NCBI RefSeq assembly: GCF_000092065.1
Contig: NC_009363.1
Coordinates: forward strand, 248,001-312,000
Direction: 5' to 3'
Length of the DNA stretch: 64,000 nucleotides
Source: Ostreococcus lucimarinus CCE9901
Lineage: Eukaryota > Chlorophyta > Mamiellophyceae > Mamiellales > Bathycoccaceae
Made by a program: the position numbers and the translations under genes. Numbering within the stretch: position 1 is the stretch's first letter; each line of letters starts with the position of its first letter. Below the pieces are notes generated by a model. That model had not been told where the DNA came from. It searched no databases and saw only the letters and a list, made by a program, of their open reading frames with translations. Below, piece after piece: positions 46,151 through 55,293 of the stretch.

Positions 46151-46783
46151 ATGCGCGTCGCGACGCTCGCGCGCGGCGCGGCGCGGCGCGGCGCGGCGTC
46201 GGCGCGCGCGCGCACGACGTACGCGACGAACGAGGACGACGCGCTGTCGAATCTGCTCACGCCGAGACAAAAACTGCGCCGCGCCGCGCTGCTGGCGCTG
46301 ACGACGTGCGCGGCGGGGGCGTACGTGTCGTACTTTGCGACACCGATCGTCGCGGACGGGAGCGCGCGGTCGTGCGCGGCGCTGACGCGGTCGAGGGATG
46401 GGTTCATGGCGCGCGCGGGCGCGGCGCGGGCGCGCGCGATGTGGGCGTTGGGCGACGTCGGGAACGCGCGAGGCGCGCTTCTGGCGAACGACGCGCTGGG
46501 AGCGTGCGTGGAGACGGCGTGCCGACGAGGGATGGACGCGAGGGCGCGCGAGGCGGCGAGCGCGATGTTGAGGGACGCGTGCGAGGACGCGCGCGGAATC
46601 GAGGCGCTGCGACGGTGGAGGACGACGTTGGAGACGTGCGCGCGAGAGCGCGGCGACGGCGAGCGACGAGAGTGGTGGTGGACGAGGACGCGTGCGACGA
46701 GCGGCGAGGACGCGGGCGATGGCGGAGGGTTGGACGCGACGCGCGCGAACGTGGCGGCGACGTTGGAGAAGTTGCGATCGTGA
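46151..46783 (+). CDS. Unknown single-TM protein
   Basis: 210 aa from the ATG at 46151; the frame upstream opens only with a TTG. The N-terminus (MRVATLARGAARRGAASARA) looks like a mitochondrial presequence. After LLTPRQKLRRAALLALTTCA there is one hydrophobic segment (ALLALTTCAAGAYVSYFAT). The remainder is Ala/Arg-rich helices with several Cys and a Trp triplet (REWWWTRT). No family recognised. It converges on PUS3. Confidence 0.55.
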   Translation: MRVATLARGAARRGAASARARTTYATNEDDALSNLLTPRQKLRRAALLALTTCAAGAYVSYFATPIVADGSARSCAALTRSRDGFMARAGAARARAMWALGDVGNARGALLANDALGACVETACRRGMDARAREAASAMLRDACEDARGIEALRRWRTTLETCARERGDGERREWWWTRTRATSGEDAGDGGGLDATRANVAATLEKLRS

Positions 46784-46897
46784 GGCGGTTCGCCAAACGG
46801 CGCGAGGGCGCGGCGGCGATCGGTAGGTTCGCCTTCGGACAGCCATTCCGGTGTATGATTATTAACTAAACTGTGTTCTAAGTGCTAAGTACGCGCG

Positions 46898-48187
46898 CTA
46901 TTTGCTCTCGACGCGCGCGCGTCGCTCCTCGAACGTCGCCTCGGTGGGTCTGTCGCTCAGGCGCTGGTGACGAGATTTCGCAACGCTCACGTTTCCCGCG
47001 CACGTCACGGCTGCGAGTTCGCGCGCGAGCGCAGAGCCATCGCGATCGTTGGCACTCGCAGCGCGCGTACGGTGCGCGCGCGAGCGCGCCAGATGCGCCC
47101 AAATTTCCTCTTGAATCGCCGCGCGAACGCGTTGCGCGTGCATCTGGCCGGCGACGTGCGTCTCGAGTTGCGCCAACGCGCTGTCGCTCACGTGCATGCG
47201 CTCGGCATCCAAACGCGCCTTGTCGTACCCACTTCGCCAAAGTAAAAGCGCGTGCTCGGGCGCCATCGGGTACTGCGGCTTTCTCGGCGTGCGTTCGAGA
47301 TCGAGCAACTCGGTCACGACGGTCGGAGATTCGTGACCGAGACCAACCATAAATAACACAGACGCCATGCACCGCACTTGATGCCACAAGAATGCGGTGC
47401 CTCGAACGTTGATGTACATCAGTTTTCCATCGTGCGACTCCTCGATCGTGCACTCGAGCACGTTTCGCGTGAAACTCTTTACGTTTTCCGCGTCCATGCG
47501 ACAAAAGTTTCTAAAATCGTGCACACCCTCAAACGCGCGCGCGGCCTCGCGCATGGCGCCCAAGTCTAATCCATTCGTCTTTTCAAAGAAGTATTTGTAC
47601 TGGCGCCACTCGCAATCGAACCGGGCGTTCAACTCATCATCCACCGGCGCCCATCCCAACGCTCGCACGTCGTTCGGCAGCGCGCGGTTCAGCAGCGCCA
47701 CGTAATCTAATTCCTCATCCACGCCTTCCGCCCCGTTCGAGCGCGCGCGCAGCGTCACAATTTGTCCCAATCCCGACACTCCGCGATCGGTGCGACCGCA
47801 CCGCGCGTAATCCGCGACTTTGAACACGTCGCGCGCGCTCTCCACGAGCTTCGTCTTCGCCAACGCGTCGAACAGCGCCTGTTCCACCGTCCGCGGCGCC
47901 GCCGCGTTCGCCGCGCCCTGGCTCGCGAAACCGTGATAATCCCATCCCAGGTAGCACACGTGCAGGGCGATCTTGCGCGCGGCGTGCTTGCTGAAGTCGA
48001 ACGCGCGATGTTTCGAGACGCCTCGGGCCGGCGGCGTCGGCGGCGAACGAAGCGCCGCGACGCGCGCGGCGATGCGCTCGACTCGACGCGGGTCGAGCGA
48101 CGCGGCGGTGCTATCGCTCGTCGACGCCGCGAGGCACTCGGCCTCGATGTCGTCGAGCGCGCGCTCGATGTCGTCGAGCGCGCGCAT
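46898..48187 (-). CDS. PUS3: tRNA pseudouridine(38/39) synthase, PUS3/DEG1 type
   Basis: 429 aa. TruA-family core: LHVCYLGWDYHGFASQG, then YARCGRTDRGVSGLGQIVTL with the catalytic Asp in RTDRGV at about residue 125, RALPNDVRALGWAPV, HDFRNFCRMDAENVKSFTRN and AFLWHQVRCMASVLFMVGLG. The CGRTDRGVS form and the FCRMD segment favour PUS3, which makes pseudouridine at tRNA positions 38/39, over PUS1. The C-terminal ~120 residues are helical and less conserved. The start is the ATG at 48187 (MRALDDIERALDD). Confidence 0.92.
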   Translation of the reverse strand: MRALDDIERALDDIEAECLAASTSDSTAASLDPRRVERIAARVAALRSPPTPPARGVSKHRAFDFSKHAARKIALHVCYLGWDYHGFASQGAANAAAPRTVEQALFDALAKTKLVESARDVFKVADYARCGRTDRGVSGLGQIVTLRARSNGAEGVDEELDYVALLNRALPNDVRALGWAPVDDELNARFDCEWRQYKYFFEKTNGLDLGAMREAARAFEGVHDFRNFCRMDAENVKSFTRNVLECTIEESHDGKLMYINVRGTAFLWHQVRCMASVLFMVGLGHESPTVVTELLDLERTPRKPQYPMAPEHALLLWRSGYDKARLDAERMHVSDSALAQLETHVAGQMHAQRVRAAIQEEIWAHLARSRAHRTRAASANDRDGSALARELAAVTCAGNVSVAKSRHQRLSDRPTEATFEERRARVESK

Positions 48188-48265
48188 CGAGAAGTGCGGC
48201 GTCGCGACGCGCTCGTTCGCGGCTTCACGATTCCATTACCTAACGCGCGTTCTACGAAAGCGCGG

Positions 48266-49450
48266 CTAAAATCTCGCTAAAATCTCGAGGAGAATCGGTT
48301 GGACTTTCTTCCGACTCGCCTTGACGTCGAGCTGCGCGCGCGCGGATTTGAACACGCCGAAGTCGTTTTCGGGAAGACGCAGCGGCGCGAGCGGCGTTCG
48401 CTCGCCCAAGTCGCGCATGACGGCTTCGAGCTCGATCGAGCACGCGCTCGATTTCGTGACATCGATCTGACGCGCGAACGCGCCGTCGGCGTCGGCGTCT
48501 TCGAACGAGGACATCATAAATAACACGTCGATGCGCCGCGCGTCGACGAAGGCGACGATTTCATCGTTGACGGATGAAGCGTCCTGTCGCGCCAGCAAAT
48601 CCTGAAACCGCACGCCGAACGACGCGATGCCGACCTCGAGCGACCCCATCGTCCACTGCTTGTAATCTTTCGCCAAGAGTTGCGCGCACGAAAACGAGCT
48701 CTGATCGTGACGCGCGCGAGAGAGCGATTCGTACTCCGCTCGCGTCGCGTCCTCGTCCCATCCCAAAATATCTCGCAGCGATTCCGCAGCGGCAAAGTCC
48801 ACGGGTGCCGCCCGCGTCGTCGTCGCGTCCAGCATTCTCGTGTCCAACACGATCGCTCCCAGAAGCAAACGCGCGACGTCTCGCGCGACGCCCTCGTCCG
48901 CGGCTTTCGCCACGACGTCCCTGTACACCAAACTCGAGCACGATCCGATCAACTCGATGACCCTATCCGCCCGTTCCGCGTACATCCCCGAATCCTCGTG
49001 ATGATCAATCACCCGAACCACGCGCGCTTGCCACGCGTCCGGAAACAACCGCGCGCTCAGCGCGTTATGATCCACCAACGTCACGCTTCGCGGCGTCGCC
49101 TTCGTCGCCGCCGCCGCGACGTCCTCCGCGCACGTCAAATCGCCCAACTTCACCCCCGCGTTCGCCAGCGCCAAGACCACGTCGGGTCGTAATTTCAGTT
49201 CTTCCCTCGCGCACGACACGATCGGCACCGCGCGCGTTTCGCGCTCGCCATCGTCGCGTCCGCGCTTCGCGCTCGCCGCTCGCGCCGTCGCCACCGCGCA
49301 CGCCACCGAGTCCAAATCGCACGCCTCGTTCCCCACGCTCACGTCGCACGCCCCCGGATCGCGCGCGAACGCCTCCTTGGCGTCGCGCAGGAACGTTCGC
49401 AGCGCGTTCGCCTCGCGCGCGCCGTCGTCGACGTTCGCGCGCGTCGCCAT
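48266..49450 (-). CDS. DHH-family phosphoesterase, Prune/exopolyphosphatase type
   Basis: 394 aa. DHH-family motifs: NEACDLDSVACAVATAR (motif I, Asp pair), LVDHNALS (motif II), VRVIDHHEDSGMY (the DHH signature) and SSLVYRDV followed by LLLGAIVLDTRML (motif IV Asp). The order of motifs plus the DHHA2-like C-terminal half fits eukaryotic Prune and yeast Ppx1. Known members hydrolyse short polyphosphates, pyrophosphate or cyclic nucleotides with metal ions. Which substrate applies here is unknown. The ATG at 49450 follows a TCGT microrepeat in the 5' UTR. Confidence 0.9.
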   Translation of the reverse strand: MATRANVDDGAREANALRTFLRDAKEAFARDPGACDVSVGNEACDLDSVACAVATARAASAKRGRDDGERETRAVPIVSCAREELKLRPDVVLALANAGVKLGDLTCAEDVAAAATKATPRSVTLVDHNALSARLFPDAWQARVVRVIDHHEDSGMYAERADRVIELIGSCSSLVYRDVVAKAADEGVARDVARLLLGAIVLDTRMLDATTTRAAPVDFAAAESLRDILGWDEDATRAEYESLSRARHDQSSFSCAQLLAKDYKQWTMGSLEVGIASFGVRFQDLLARQDASSVNDEIVAFVDARRIDVLFMMSSFEDADADGAFARQIDVTKSSACSIELEAVMRDLGERTPLAPLRLPENDFGVFKSARAQLDVKASRKKVQPILLEILARF

Positions 49451-49469
49451 TCGTTCGTTCGTTCGTTCG
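49451..49469. repeat. TCGT microrepeat in the Prune-type gene 5' UTR
   Basis: Nearly five copies of TCGT abut the start codon (minus-strand ATG at 49448-49450), so they would read GAAC repeats in the mRNA immediately before the AUG. Confidence 0.8.
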
Positions 49470-49681
49470 CGCGCGCGTCTCGCGCGCGCGCGCGCGCCGA
49501 CGCGCCGAAGCGCGACGGTCGAGGACGCGCGCGCGCGCGTGGTCGCCGTCGCGCCCGCGCGCGCGCGTCGCGTTCGCGTCCGCGCGACGCCGCGCGCGTG
49601 AGTGCGGTCGTCGCCTCACACATCGCGACTCGCCGCGCGCGCCGCGCCGCGCCGCGCCGCGCGACGCGCGCGAGCGACGAC

Positions 49682-51283
49682 ATGACCGTCGCGCGCGACG
49701 CCGACGCGCGCCCGCGCGCGCGCGCGGCGACGGAGAGCCTGAAGCGGGCGCAAGAGGCGATTTGGGAAATCTTAGCCTCGGCCGATTCGAGCGACGACGA
49801 CGACGCGTCGAGCGACGCGCCGGACGAATCGATCGCGCGCGAGCGGTCGACGTTCGATATCGCGTCGCCCGCGGGAGCGGCGCGGGAAGGCGCGCGCGAG
49901 GCGGGGACGGGGACGCCGGTGGGCGCGCGACTGGACGCCGCGGCGCTGGCGCTGGAGCGGCGGCGCGCGGAGGCGCTGGACGCGGCGGCGAGCGATGAAC
50001 GCGCGGCGGCGATGGAACTGAGAGAGGCGCGAGAGGCGTTGGAGCGCGCGCAGACGACGGGGCGAGGGCTGGAGGCGCTGGAACGCGCGGTGGCGGAGAG
50101 GGATTTGGAGATATTTAAGCGGGACGACGAGTTGCGAGCGCTCAGAGAGGAAGTCGGGCGGTTGCGGACGCGCGAGGACGACGCGGGAGAGACGATGATG
50201 GTGAGCGCGTCGATAGCGGATGCGAATACGCGCGCGGCGAACGCGGAGGAGGGCGCGAGGGCGATGCGTGAGGCGCTGAAGGACGCGGAGACGAAGAACG
50301 CGCGCGAACGCGCGGCGCTCATGGATGAGCTTCGCGAGTCGCGCGCGCTGGCGGCCAAACACGCGAGAGAGGCGCACGCGCGCGAGGAGGCGAACGCGTC
50401 GAGCAGTGGACGCATCGATGAGGTGGTTTTCATGAGGAAAGAGCTGGACGCGATGGCGAAGAAGGTATCCATCGCCGAAGCCGTTGCCGAGAAGCTCGAA
50501 AGAATCGTCGCCCAAAAATCAGAAGAGGTGTTCAACGCAACGCAAGAGCGAGACGCGCTGCGAAAGAAGCTGAAGACGACGAGCGAGACGATAGATTCGC
50601 TGGAGCGCGAGTGGCTTGAGTTCAATCGCCAAGGTCTGAGCGCGCAAAAAGCGCTGAGCGCCGAAAACGAAGAGCTACACAAGATTGTCGACGACTTGAA
50701 ATCCGCCGAAAAAGATGGCTTCGCCGAAGCCGCGGGCGAAATAGAAGAGTTGAAGGCGCGATTGCGGACGTTTGAGAGCGAATCTGGCGTATCCAACAGA
50801 AGTGTCGATAGAAATCTCGCGCGCGAGTCCATCACATCCTTGAGATCCAAGGTGCGCGAGCTCAAGGGCGACATCGAAGCCAAGGACGCCCAAATCGAAG
50901 ACTTGCGAAACGCGCTGTCGCAAAAGTCCATCATCGAAGCCGTGAACGCGGAGAAGGATGCCGTCATCACCGCGCTGCAAGCACAAATCAACGCGAGTAA
51001 CTCTGCCGCACCTCGATCGGATTCTGAATTCGCCGTGTCCACGCAGAACGACGGCGATATCGACGTCTTGGATGAGTTACAAACCGTCGCGAAGACGCTT
51101 CGTCGAGAAAACGCGGGGCTGCGGCGAGAACTCGAAGACGTCGACCCGGACGTTCTAGAAGAGTGCATCGCGCTGAGTCGACGCGTGACGGCTCAAAACT
51201 CTCTACTCGCGAGCTACGAGGAGCGCTTGGTGCGCTACACCGACCAACTAGGGATTCCGTTCACGCCCGAGGCGCGCCCGTAG
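49682..51283 (+). CDS. Long coiled-coil protein
   Basis: 533 aa from the ATG at 49682 (the frame upstream opens only with a GTG at 49598). An acidic Ser/Asp-rich N-terminus (SADSSDDDDASSDAPDES) precedes near-continuous heptad-rich sequence from about residue 100 to 520 (for example LEALERAVAERDLEIFKRDD and KKVSIAEAVAEKLERIVAQK). A short non-coiled end follows (YTDQLGIPFTPEARP). No head or motor domain is present. It looks like a structural or tethering protein of the cytoskeleton, Golgi or nuclear envelope; that is inference from shape only. Confidence 0.75.
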   Translation: MTVARDADARPRARAATESLKRAQEAIWEILASADSSDDDDASSDAPDESIARERSTFDIASPAGAAREGAREAGTGTPVGARLDAAALALERRRAEALDAAASDERAAAMELREAREALERAQTTGRGLEALERAVAERDLEIFKRDDELRALREEVGRLRTREDDAGETMMVSASIADANTRAANAEEGARAMREALKDAETKNARERAALMDELRESRALAAKHAREAHAREEANASSSGRIDEVVFMRKELDAMAKKVSIAEAVAEKLERIVAQKSEEVFNATQERDALRKKLKTTSETIDSLEREWLEFNRQGLSAQKALSAENEELHKIVDDLKSAEKDGFAEAAGEIEELKARLRTFESESGVSNRSVDRNLARESITSLRSKVRELKGDIEAKDAQIEDLRNALSQKSIIEAVNAEKDAVITALQAQINASNSAAPRSDSEFAVSTQNDGDIDVLDELQTVAKTLRRENAGLRRELEDVDPDVLEECIALSRRVTAQNSLLASYEERLVRYTDQLGIPFTPEARP

Positions 51284-51348
51284 CTTTCGTCGGCGTCGGC
51301 GTAGCCGTGTTGTAACCGCCCTCCATCGCGCGGCGCACCTCGCGCGCC

Positions 51349-52623
51349 ATGGCGAACAACCGAAACGCATCGCCGACTCGAGTCGAAGGAACAATCGCGC
51401 GCGACCGCGGCGACGTGTCGTCGCGCGCGACCGCGACCTCGAGCGCGTCCGCGCGCGACGCGAAGGTCGCCGCCGCCGGCGCTCGAATGCGCGACGTCGC
51501 CGAGGCCGACGACGCGCCGCCGAGGCCGTGGCGACCGGACGACGACGGCGCGGGCGGTGATGACGCGCGCGCGGACGTCGACGACCCGGACGAGTGGTTG
51601 CGCGGACAACTCGCGGGCATGCCCATCGAGAAGGATTACCCAGAGCTCGTCGACGCCGCCGTGCGGTGCATGGGCGAGTGGAAGAAGCGCATGCCGAAGA
51701 GCGTGTGGTTGCGCGTGACGAAATCGGGAAGGTTAGCGAAGGAACTGAACGAGTCCGCGCCGGTGCTGGCGAAAACGATGGAGTACGTGCGGGATATAGA
51801 TGTGCGGACGCCGAGCGAACGCGTCGTCGTCGTGGACTTGTGCTCGGGATTCGGATACCTGGCGATGTTTCTTTCTGAGATTTTGCCAAAGGAGAAAGTG
51901 GCGGAGATCGTGCTGGTTGATAAGATGTGGAGCATGATGAACCGGACACCTAAGCCGCATCACATCTCGTGGAGTCACATTTACGGTGAAGGCGATTGGA
52001 AGTACGATTGGCCAATTGAACTGTCGACGCGAAAAGTTGATTTAAAGGATTACGCCCAGGTGAATCAGATGAGCGTGCACTTGTTCTCACGTTGGAACGG
52101 ACCGTTCATCGTGCTTGGAATCCATCTGTGCGGTACGCTTTCCATCAAAGCGGTGGAAATGTTCAACAAAAACTCCAACGTGAAGCACTTGATTTTGAAG
52201 CCCTGTTGTCTTCCCGATTGGTCGTGGACGTACCGCGCCGAAAGCGGATACTTCCCGCCCGTGGGCGCGCATAAACACTTGATCCCGACGAAGGCGGTGT
52301 GTAGCAAAGGGAAATGGAAGAAAAACAAATGGATTGGCCCACCGCGATCGCATTTGAAGATAAAGTTTGAGTCCTGGAACGATCACTTGTGTCGATCGAT
52401 CAACGACGAAGACGGCAATATTTCGACAAGCTTGCAGGAAATTCAGGTGCAAGCGAGCCACTTTCAAAACCTCTTCATATTCGGCGATCGCCAGCGTATC
52501 CGAAAGTGCCACGTCCGCGAGGCAACGGGCGTCGAATTTCCGACGCCAAGCGGCGTCGACGCCAAACGCTGGTCTCCGACGGGAACCGGCTACGGCACGC
52601 ACACACGAACGCTAGCGAACTAG
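51349..52623 (+). CDS. Class I SAM-dependent methyltransferase-like protein
   Basis: 424 aa. After a ~75-residue disordered N-terminus there is a helical part (RCMGEWKKRMPKSVWLRVTK). The methyltransferase fold then has motif I VVVDLCSGFGYLAMFLSEIL, then VLVDKMW, then FIVLGIHLCGTLSIKAVEMF and HLILKPCCLPDW. The combination G-x-G-x-L, HLCG and K-P-CC-x-P resembles the METTL25/TRM13-like group (DUF-type methyltransferase), where HxCG and CC residues recur. The substrate could be RNA or protein; I cannot say. The CC pair and KGKWKKNKW basic stretch hint at nucleic-acid binding. Confidence 0.75.
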   Translation: MANNRNASPTRVEGTIARDRGDVSSRATATSSASARDAKVAAAGARMRDVAEADDAPPRPWRPDDDGAGGDDARADVDDPDEWLRGQLAGMPIEKDYPELVDAAVRCMGEWKKRMPKSVWLRVTKSGRLAKELNESAPVLAKTMEYVRDIDVRTPSERVVVVDLCSGFGYLAMFLSEILPKEKVAEIVLVDKMWSMMNRTPKPHHISWSHIYGEGDWKYDWPIELSTRKVDLKDYAQVNQMSVHLFSRWNGPFIVLGIHLCGTLSIKAVEMFNKNSNVKHLILKPCCLPDWSWTYRAESGYFPPVGAHKHLIPTKAVCSKGKWKKNKWIGPPRSHLKIKFESWNDHLCRSINDEDGNISTSLQEIQVQASHFQNLFIFGDRQRIRKCHVREATGVEFPTPSGVDAKRWSPTGTGYGTHTRTLAN

Positions 52624-52670
52624 AATGTGAAACGAACAAAACATTAGCTGAAATCGACAACGCTACTCCG

Positions 52671-53333
52671 CTACGACTGAAAAATCTCGGGCTTTAAAAT
52701 CCCAACGAACGGCAACTCGCGGTACTTCCCTCGATAATCCAACCCGTACCCCACGACGAATTCGTCCGGACACATGAACGCCGCCGCGATTTTCATATCC
52801 TTTTCCCGCATCCACTTCGCGCACGCCTCGTCCCGTCTCGCCTGTTTATCCATCAACGCGATGACCGCCACCTCCTCCGCCCCTCTCGCGTACAATTCCT
52901 TCGCCAACGCCACCACCGTCTTCCCCGTATCGATTATATCCTCGATTATCACGCACCGTTTCCCTCGCACCGTCGCCTCGCTCGGCGCGTGCGCCGTCTT
53001 CGCCTCGCCGCTCACCGTTCCGTCCCCGTACGACGCGCACGTCGCGCACGCGATCACCGGTCGATCGTACGGTCGATCGAGCTCCGCGCGCAGCGTCCGC
53101 TGCGTGACGTACGTCTGTCGCAGCAAATCGCTCGCGAACATCATCGCGCCCGTCGTCACCGGGACGAAGACTGAAAACTCATTCATTCGCATCACGACGA
53201 GCGCCGCGAGCGTCTCGAGCGCGCCCTCGATGGCGGTCGCGTCGAAGAGCACGGACGCGACGTCCGGGTCGTCCACGGGGAGCCCCGCGACGCGCGGGAC
53301 GCGATCGGCGGCGTCCGGGATGCGATCGGACAT
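52671..53333 (-). CDS. HPRT1: Hypoxanthine(-guanine) phosphoribosyltransferase
   Basis: 220 aa from the ATG at 53333. The PRPP-binding motif is VIIEDIIDTGKT; the flexible loop region includes ATCASYGDG, and the purine-site segment is DEFVVGYGLDYRGKYRELPF, close to the HGPRT C-terminal signature. It salvages hypoxanthine and guanine to IMP/GMP using PRPP. Many plants use a divergent HGPRT of this bacterial-like form. It is divergent from the glutaredoxin gene with only 37 bp between start codons. Confidence 0.94.
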   Translation of the reverse strand: MSDRIPDAADRVPRVAGLPVDDPDVASVLFDATAIEGALETLAALVVMRMNEFSVFVPVTTGAMMFASDLLRQTYVTQRTLRAELDRPYDRPVIACATCASYGDGTVSGEAKTAHAPSEATVRGKRCVIIEDIIDTGKTVVALAKELYARGAEEVAVIALMDKQARRDEACAKWMREKDMKIAAAFMCPDEFVVGYGLDYRGKYRELPFVGILKPEIFQS

Positions 53334-53370
53334 CGGCAGTGAGTGACGCGCCGACGGCCGCGCGAGCGCG

Positions 53371-54369
53371 ATGGCGACCGAGCTCGCGAGCGCCGAGGCG
53401 TACGACGCGTGGATCGCGGCGAACGCGCGCGGGATCGTGCACTTCTGGGCGCCGTGGTGCGAGCCGTGCGCGGCGATGGACGTGCTGCTGGAGACGCTCG
53501 CGAAAAGGCACCCGGACGTGGCGATCGCGAGGTGCGACGCGGAGGCGGTGGAGGCGGTCGCGGCGCGCGAAAACGTGAGCGCGGTGCCGTTCTTCGTGTT
53601 CGCGCGCGATGGAAGACGCGTGGACGCGGTGGAGGGAGCGGACGCGGCGACGGTGACGAATAAGACGCGACAGTACTTTCCGGCGAACGCGAACGCGACG
53701 ACGACGACGAACGCGGCGATGGCGAAGGCGAGCGGGACGACGGATTTAAAGACGCGATTGAAGAGCCTGATCGAATCGCAGCCCGTGGTGTTGTTCATGA
53801 AGGGTCACCCCGAAGAGCCGAAGTGTGGGTTCAGTCGTAAAGTCGTCGACGCGTTGGCGGCTGCGAATGTGAAATTCGGTTCGTTCAACATCTTAGCCGA
53901 CGAGGAGGTGCGGCAAGGGCTGAAAGAACACGCCGATTGGCCGACGTATCCGATGTTGTTCGTCGACGGTGAGTTTGTCGGTGGATGCGACATCGTCTTG
54001 GAGATGGCGGAGGCGGGCGAGCTCGCCGAGGCGTGCGCGGCGTCGAACGGCAAAGTGAAGAACGCTCTGGACGAGCGCATCAAGAGCATGCTCGGCGCGC
54101 AAGACGTCATCCTGTTCATGAAGGGATCGCGCGAGGCGCCGCGATGCGGCTTTTCCGCAAAAGTCGTCAGCGCGTTGAACGCGACTGGCGTCGACTACGA
54201 AACGTTTGACATTCTCGGCGACGAACCGATTCGTCAGGGACTCAAGGCGTATTCCAATTGGCCCACGTACCCGCAACTGTACTACAAATCCGAACTCATC
54301 GGCGGATGCGACATCATTCTCGAGCTCGCCGAATCCGGCGAACTCGCGAGCGAGCTCGGCGTTAAATAG
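53371..54369 (+). CDS. GLRX3: Multidomain monothiol glutaredoxin (GLRX3/PICOT/GRXS17 type)
   Basis: 332 aa: one thioredoxin-like domain (WAPWCEPC, C30/C33) and two monothiol Grx domains with CGFS at C152 and C259. Each Grx has the (W)PTYP and GGCDI glutathione/iron-sulfur signatures. Two Grx domains match animal and fungal Grx3 rather than land-plant GRXS17, which has three. These proteins bind [2Fe-2S] clusters with glutathione and deliver iron in the cytosol. The intact WCEPC suggests the Trx domain could be redox active; many orthologues have a degenerate site. Confidence 0.95.
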   Translation: MATELASAEAYDAWIAANARGIVHFWAPWCEPCAAMDVLLETLAKRHPDVAIARCDAEAVEAVAARENVSAVPFFVFARDGRRVDAVEGADAATVTNKTRQYFPANANATTTTNAAMAKASGTTDLKTRLKSLIESQPVVLFMKGHPEEPKCGFSRKVVDALAAANVKFGSFNILADEEVRQGLKEHADWPTYPMLFVDGEFVGGCDIVLEMAEAGELAEACAASNGKVKNALDERIKSMLGAQDVILFMKGSREAPRCGFSAKVVSALNATGVDYETFDILGDEPIRQGLKAYSNWPTYPQLYYKSELIGGCDIILELAESGELASELGVK

Positions 54370-54447
54370 CAGGCGTCGTCGCGACGATGCGTATTATATC
54401 TCTCTCTCCACACTAAAACTCCCTACGTCGCGCTACGTCGCGTCCGC

Positions 54448-55047
54448 CTAAACTACTCCCTCCTCGCTCTCGCGCGCGAAAATCATGTGCGTGCTCTCGT
54501 CCTCATCGTAATTCAAAGCTTCAAAGAATCCGACCAACCGTCTCGGCGCGCGAACGCCGACGTCGTAAATCTCCCGCTCTCTCAACGTCTCACCGAGCGC
54601 GCGCACGATCGCGCCGCCCACTCCCCTCCCTCGCCACTCCTCTCGCACGCACACGCGCTCCACCGTCGCGACGAACGCCCCGTCGGACGCGCACGCCGCG
54701 TATCCGACCAACGCGCCGCTCTCCCTCGCGAACGCCCCCGCGAACGTTCGCTGCGCCTCGGGCGCCGCGATCGCCCGCTCGATCGCGCGCGCGTCCCACG
54801 TCGACGCGCGCGCGTCCTCGCACGCCGCCATCGCGTCCACGACCGCGCGCGCGCGCAGCTCCGCCTCCGTCAGCGCGCGACACTCGACGAGCGCGAGCGC
54901 CTCGCGGTGTCGTCTTCGCGCGCGCGCCGCGCCGTCGTCGCGCGCGAGACCGAGCCAGCGCGCGAGCGACGCGCGCGGCGGCGTCCTCGCGCGCGCGCGC
55001 CGCGCGCGCGCTGCGCCGCGCGCGTCGAGCGCGCGCGCCGCGCGCAT
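54448..55047 (-). CDS. GNAT-family N-acetyltransferase
   Basis: 199 aa from the ATG at 55047. The Arg/Ala-rich N-terminus may be an organelle presequence. The GNAT core is short: VECRALTEAELRARAVVDAM, GALVGYAACASDG, then FVATVERVCVREEWRGRGVG (acetyl-CoA motif A, R-G-x-G-x-G) with AIVRALGE. It ends VGVRAPRRLVGFFEALNYDE, the usual last strands of the fold. Acceptor unknown. It is divergent from the Ca2+-ATPase. Confidence 0.85.
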   Translation of the reverse strand: MRAARALDARGAARARRARARTPPRASLARWLGLARDDGAARARRRHREALALVECRALTEAELRARAVVDAMAACEDARASTWDARAIERAIAAPEAQRTFAGAFARESGALVGYAACASDGAFVATVERVCVREEWRGRGVGGAIVRALGETLREREIYDVGVRAPRRLVGFFEALNYDEDESTHMIFARESEEGVV

Positions 55048-55293
55048 GTCTGCCGAGCCCCCCTCGACGAATCTCGACGAATCGGCGACGCGCGGCGCCG
55101 CACAGCGCGACGCCGTCCATCCCTCGCGGTCACCCGCGGTCGCGCGCGCGTCGCGCGTCGCGCGGCGAACGGCGAACGGCGCCGCGGCGACGAGACGCGG
55201 CGGCGCGGGACGAATCTTCGCGCGAAACGAAACGAATCGAATCGAATCGATCGCGAACGATCGACGACGCGCGCCGACGCGGAGTCGCGCGCG

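Noticed and set aside
54487-55293. N-terminal extension of the Ca2+-ATPase to 1320 aa
   Set aside because: The extension is Arg-rich shadow opposite the GNAT gene; the ATG at 55294 gives a normal P2B length.
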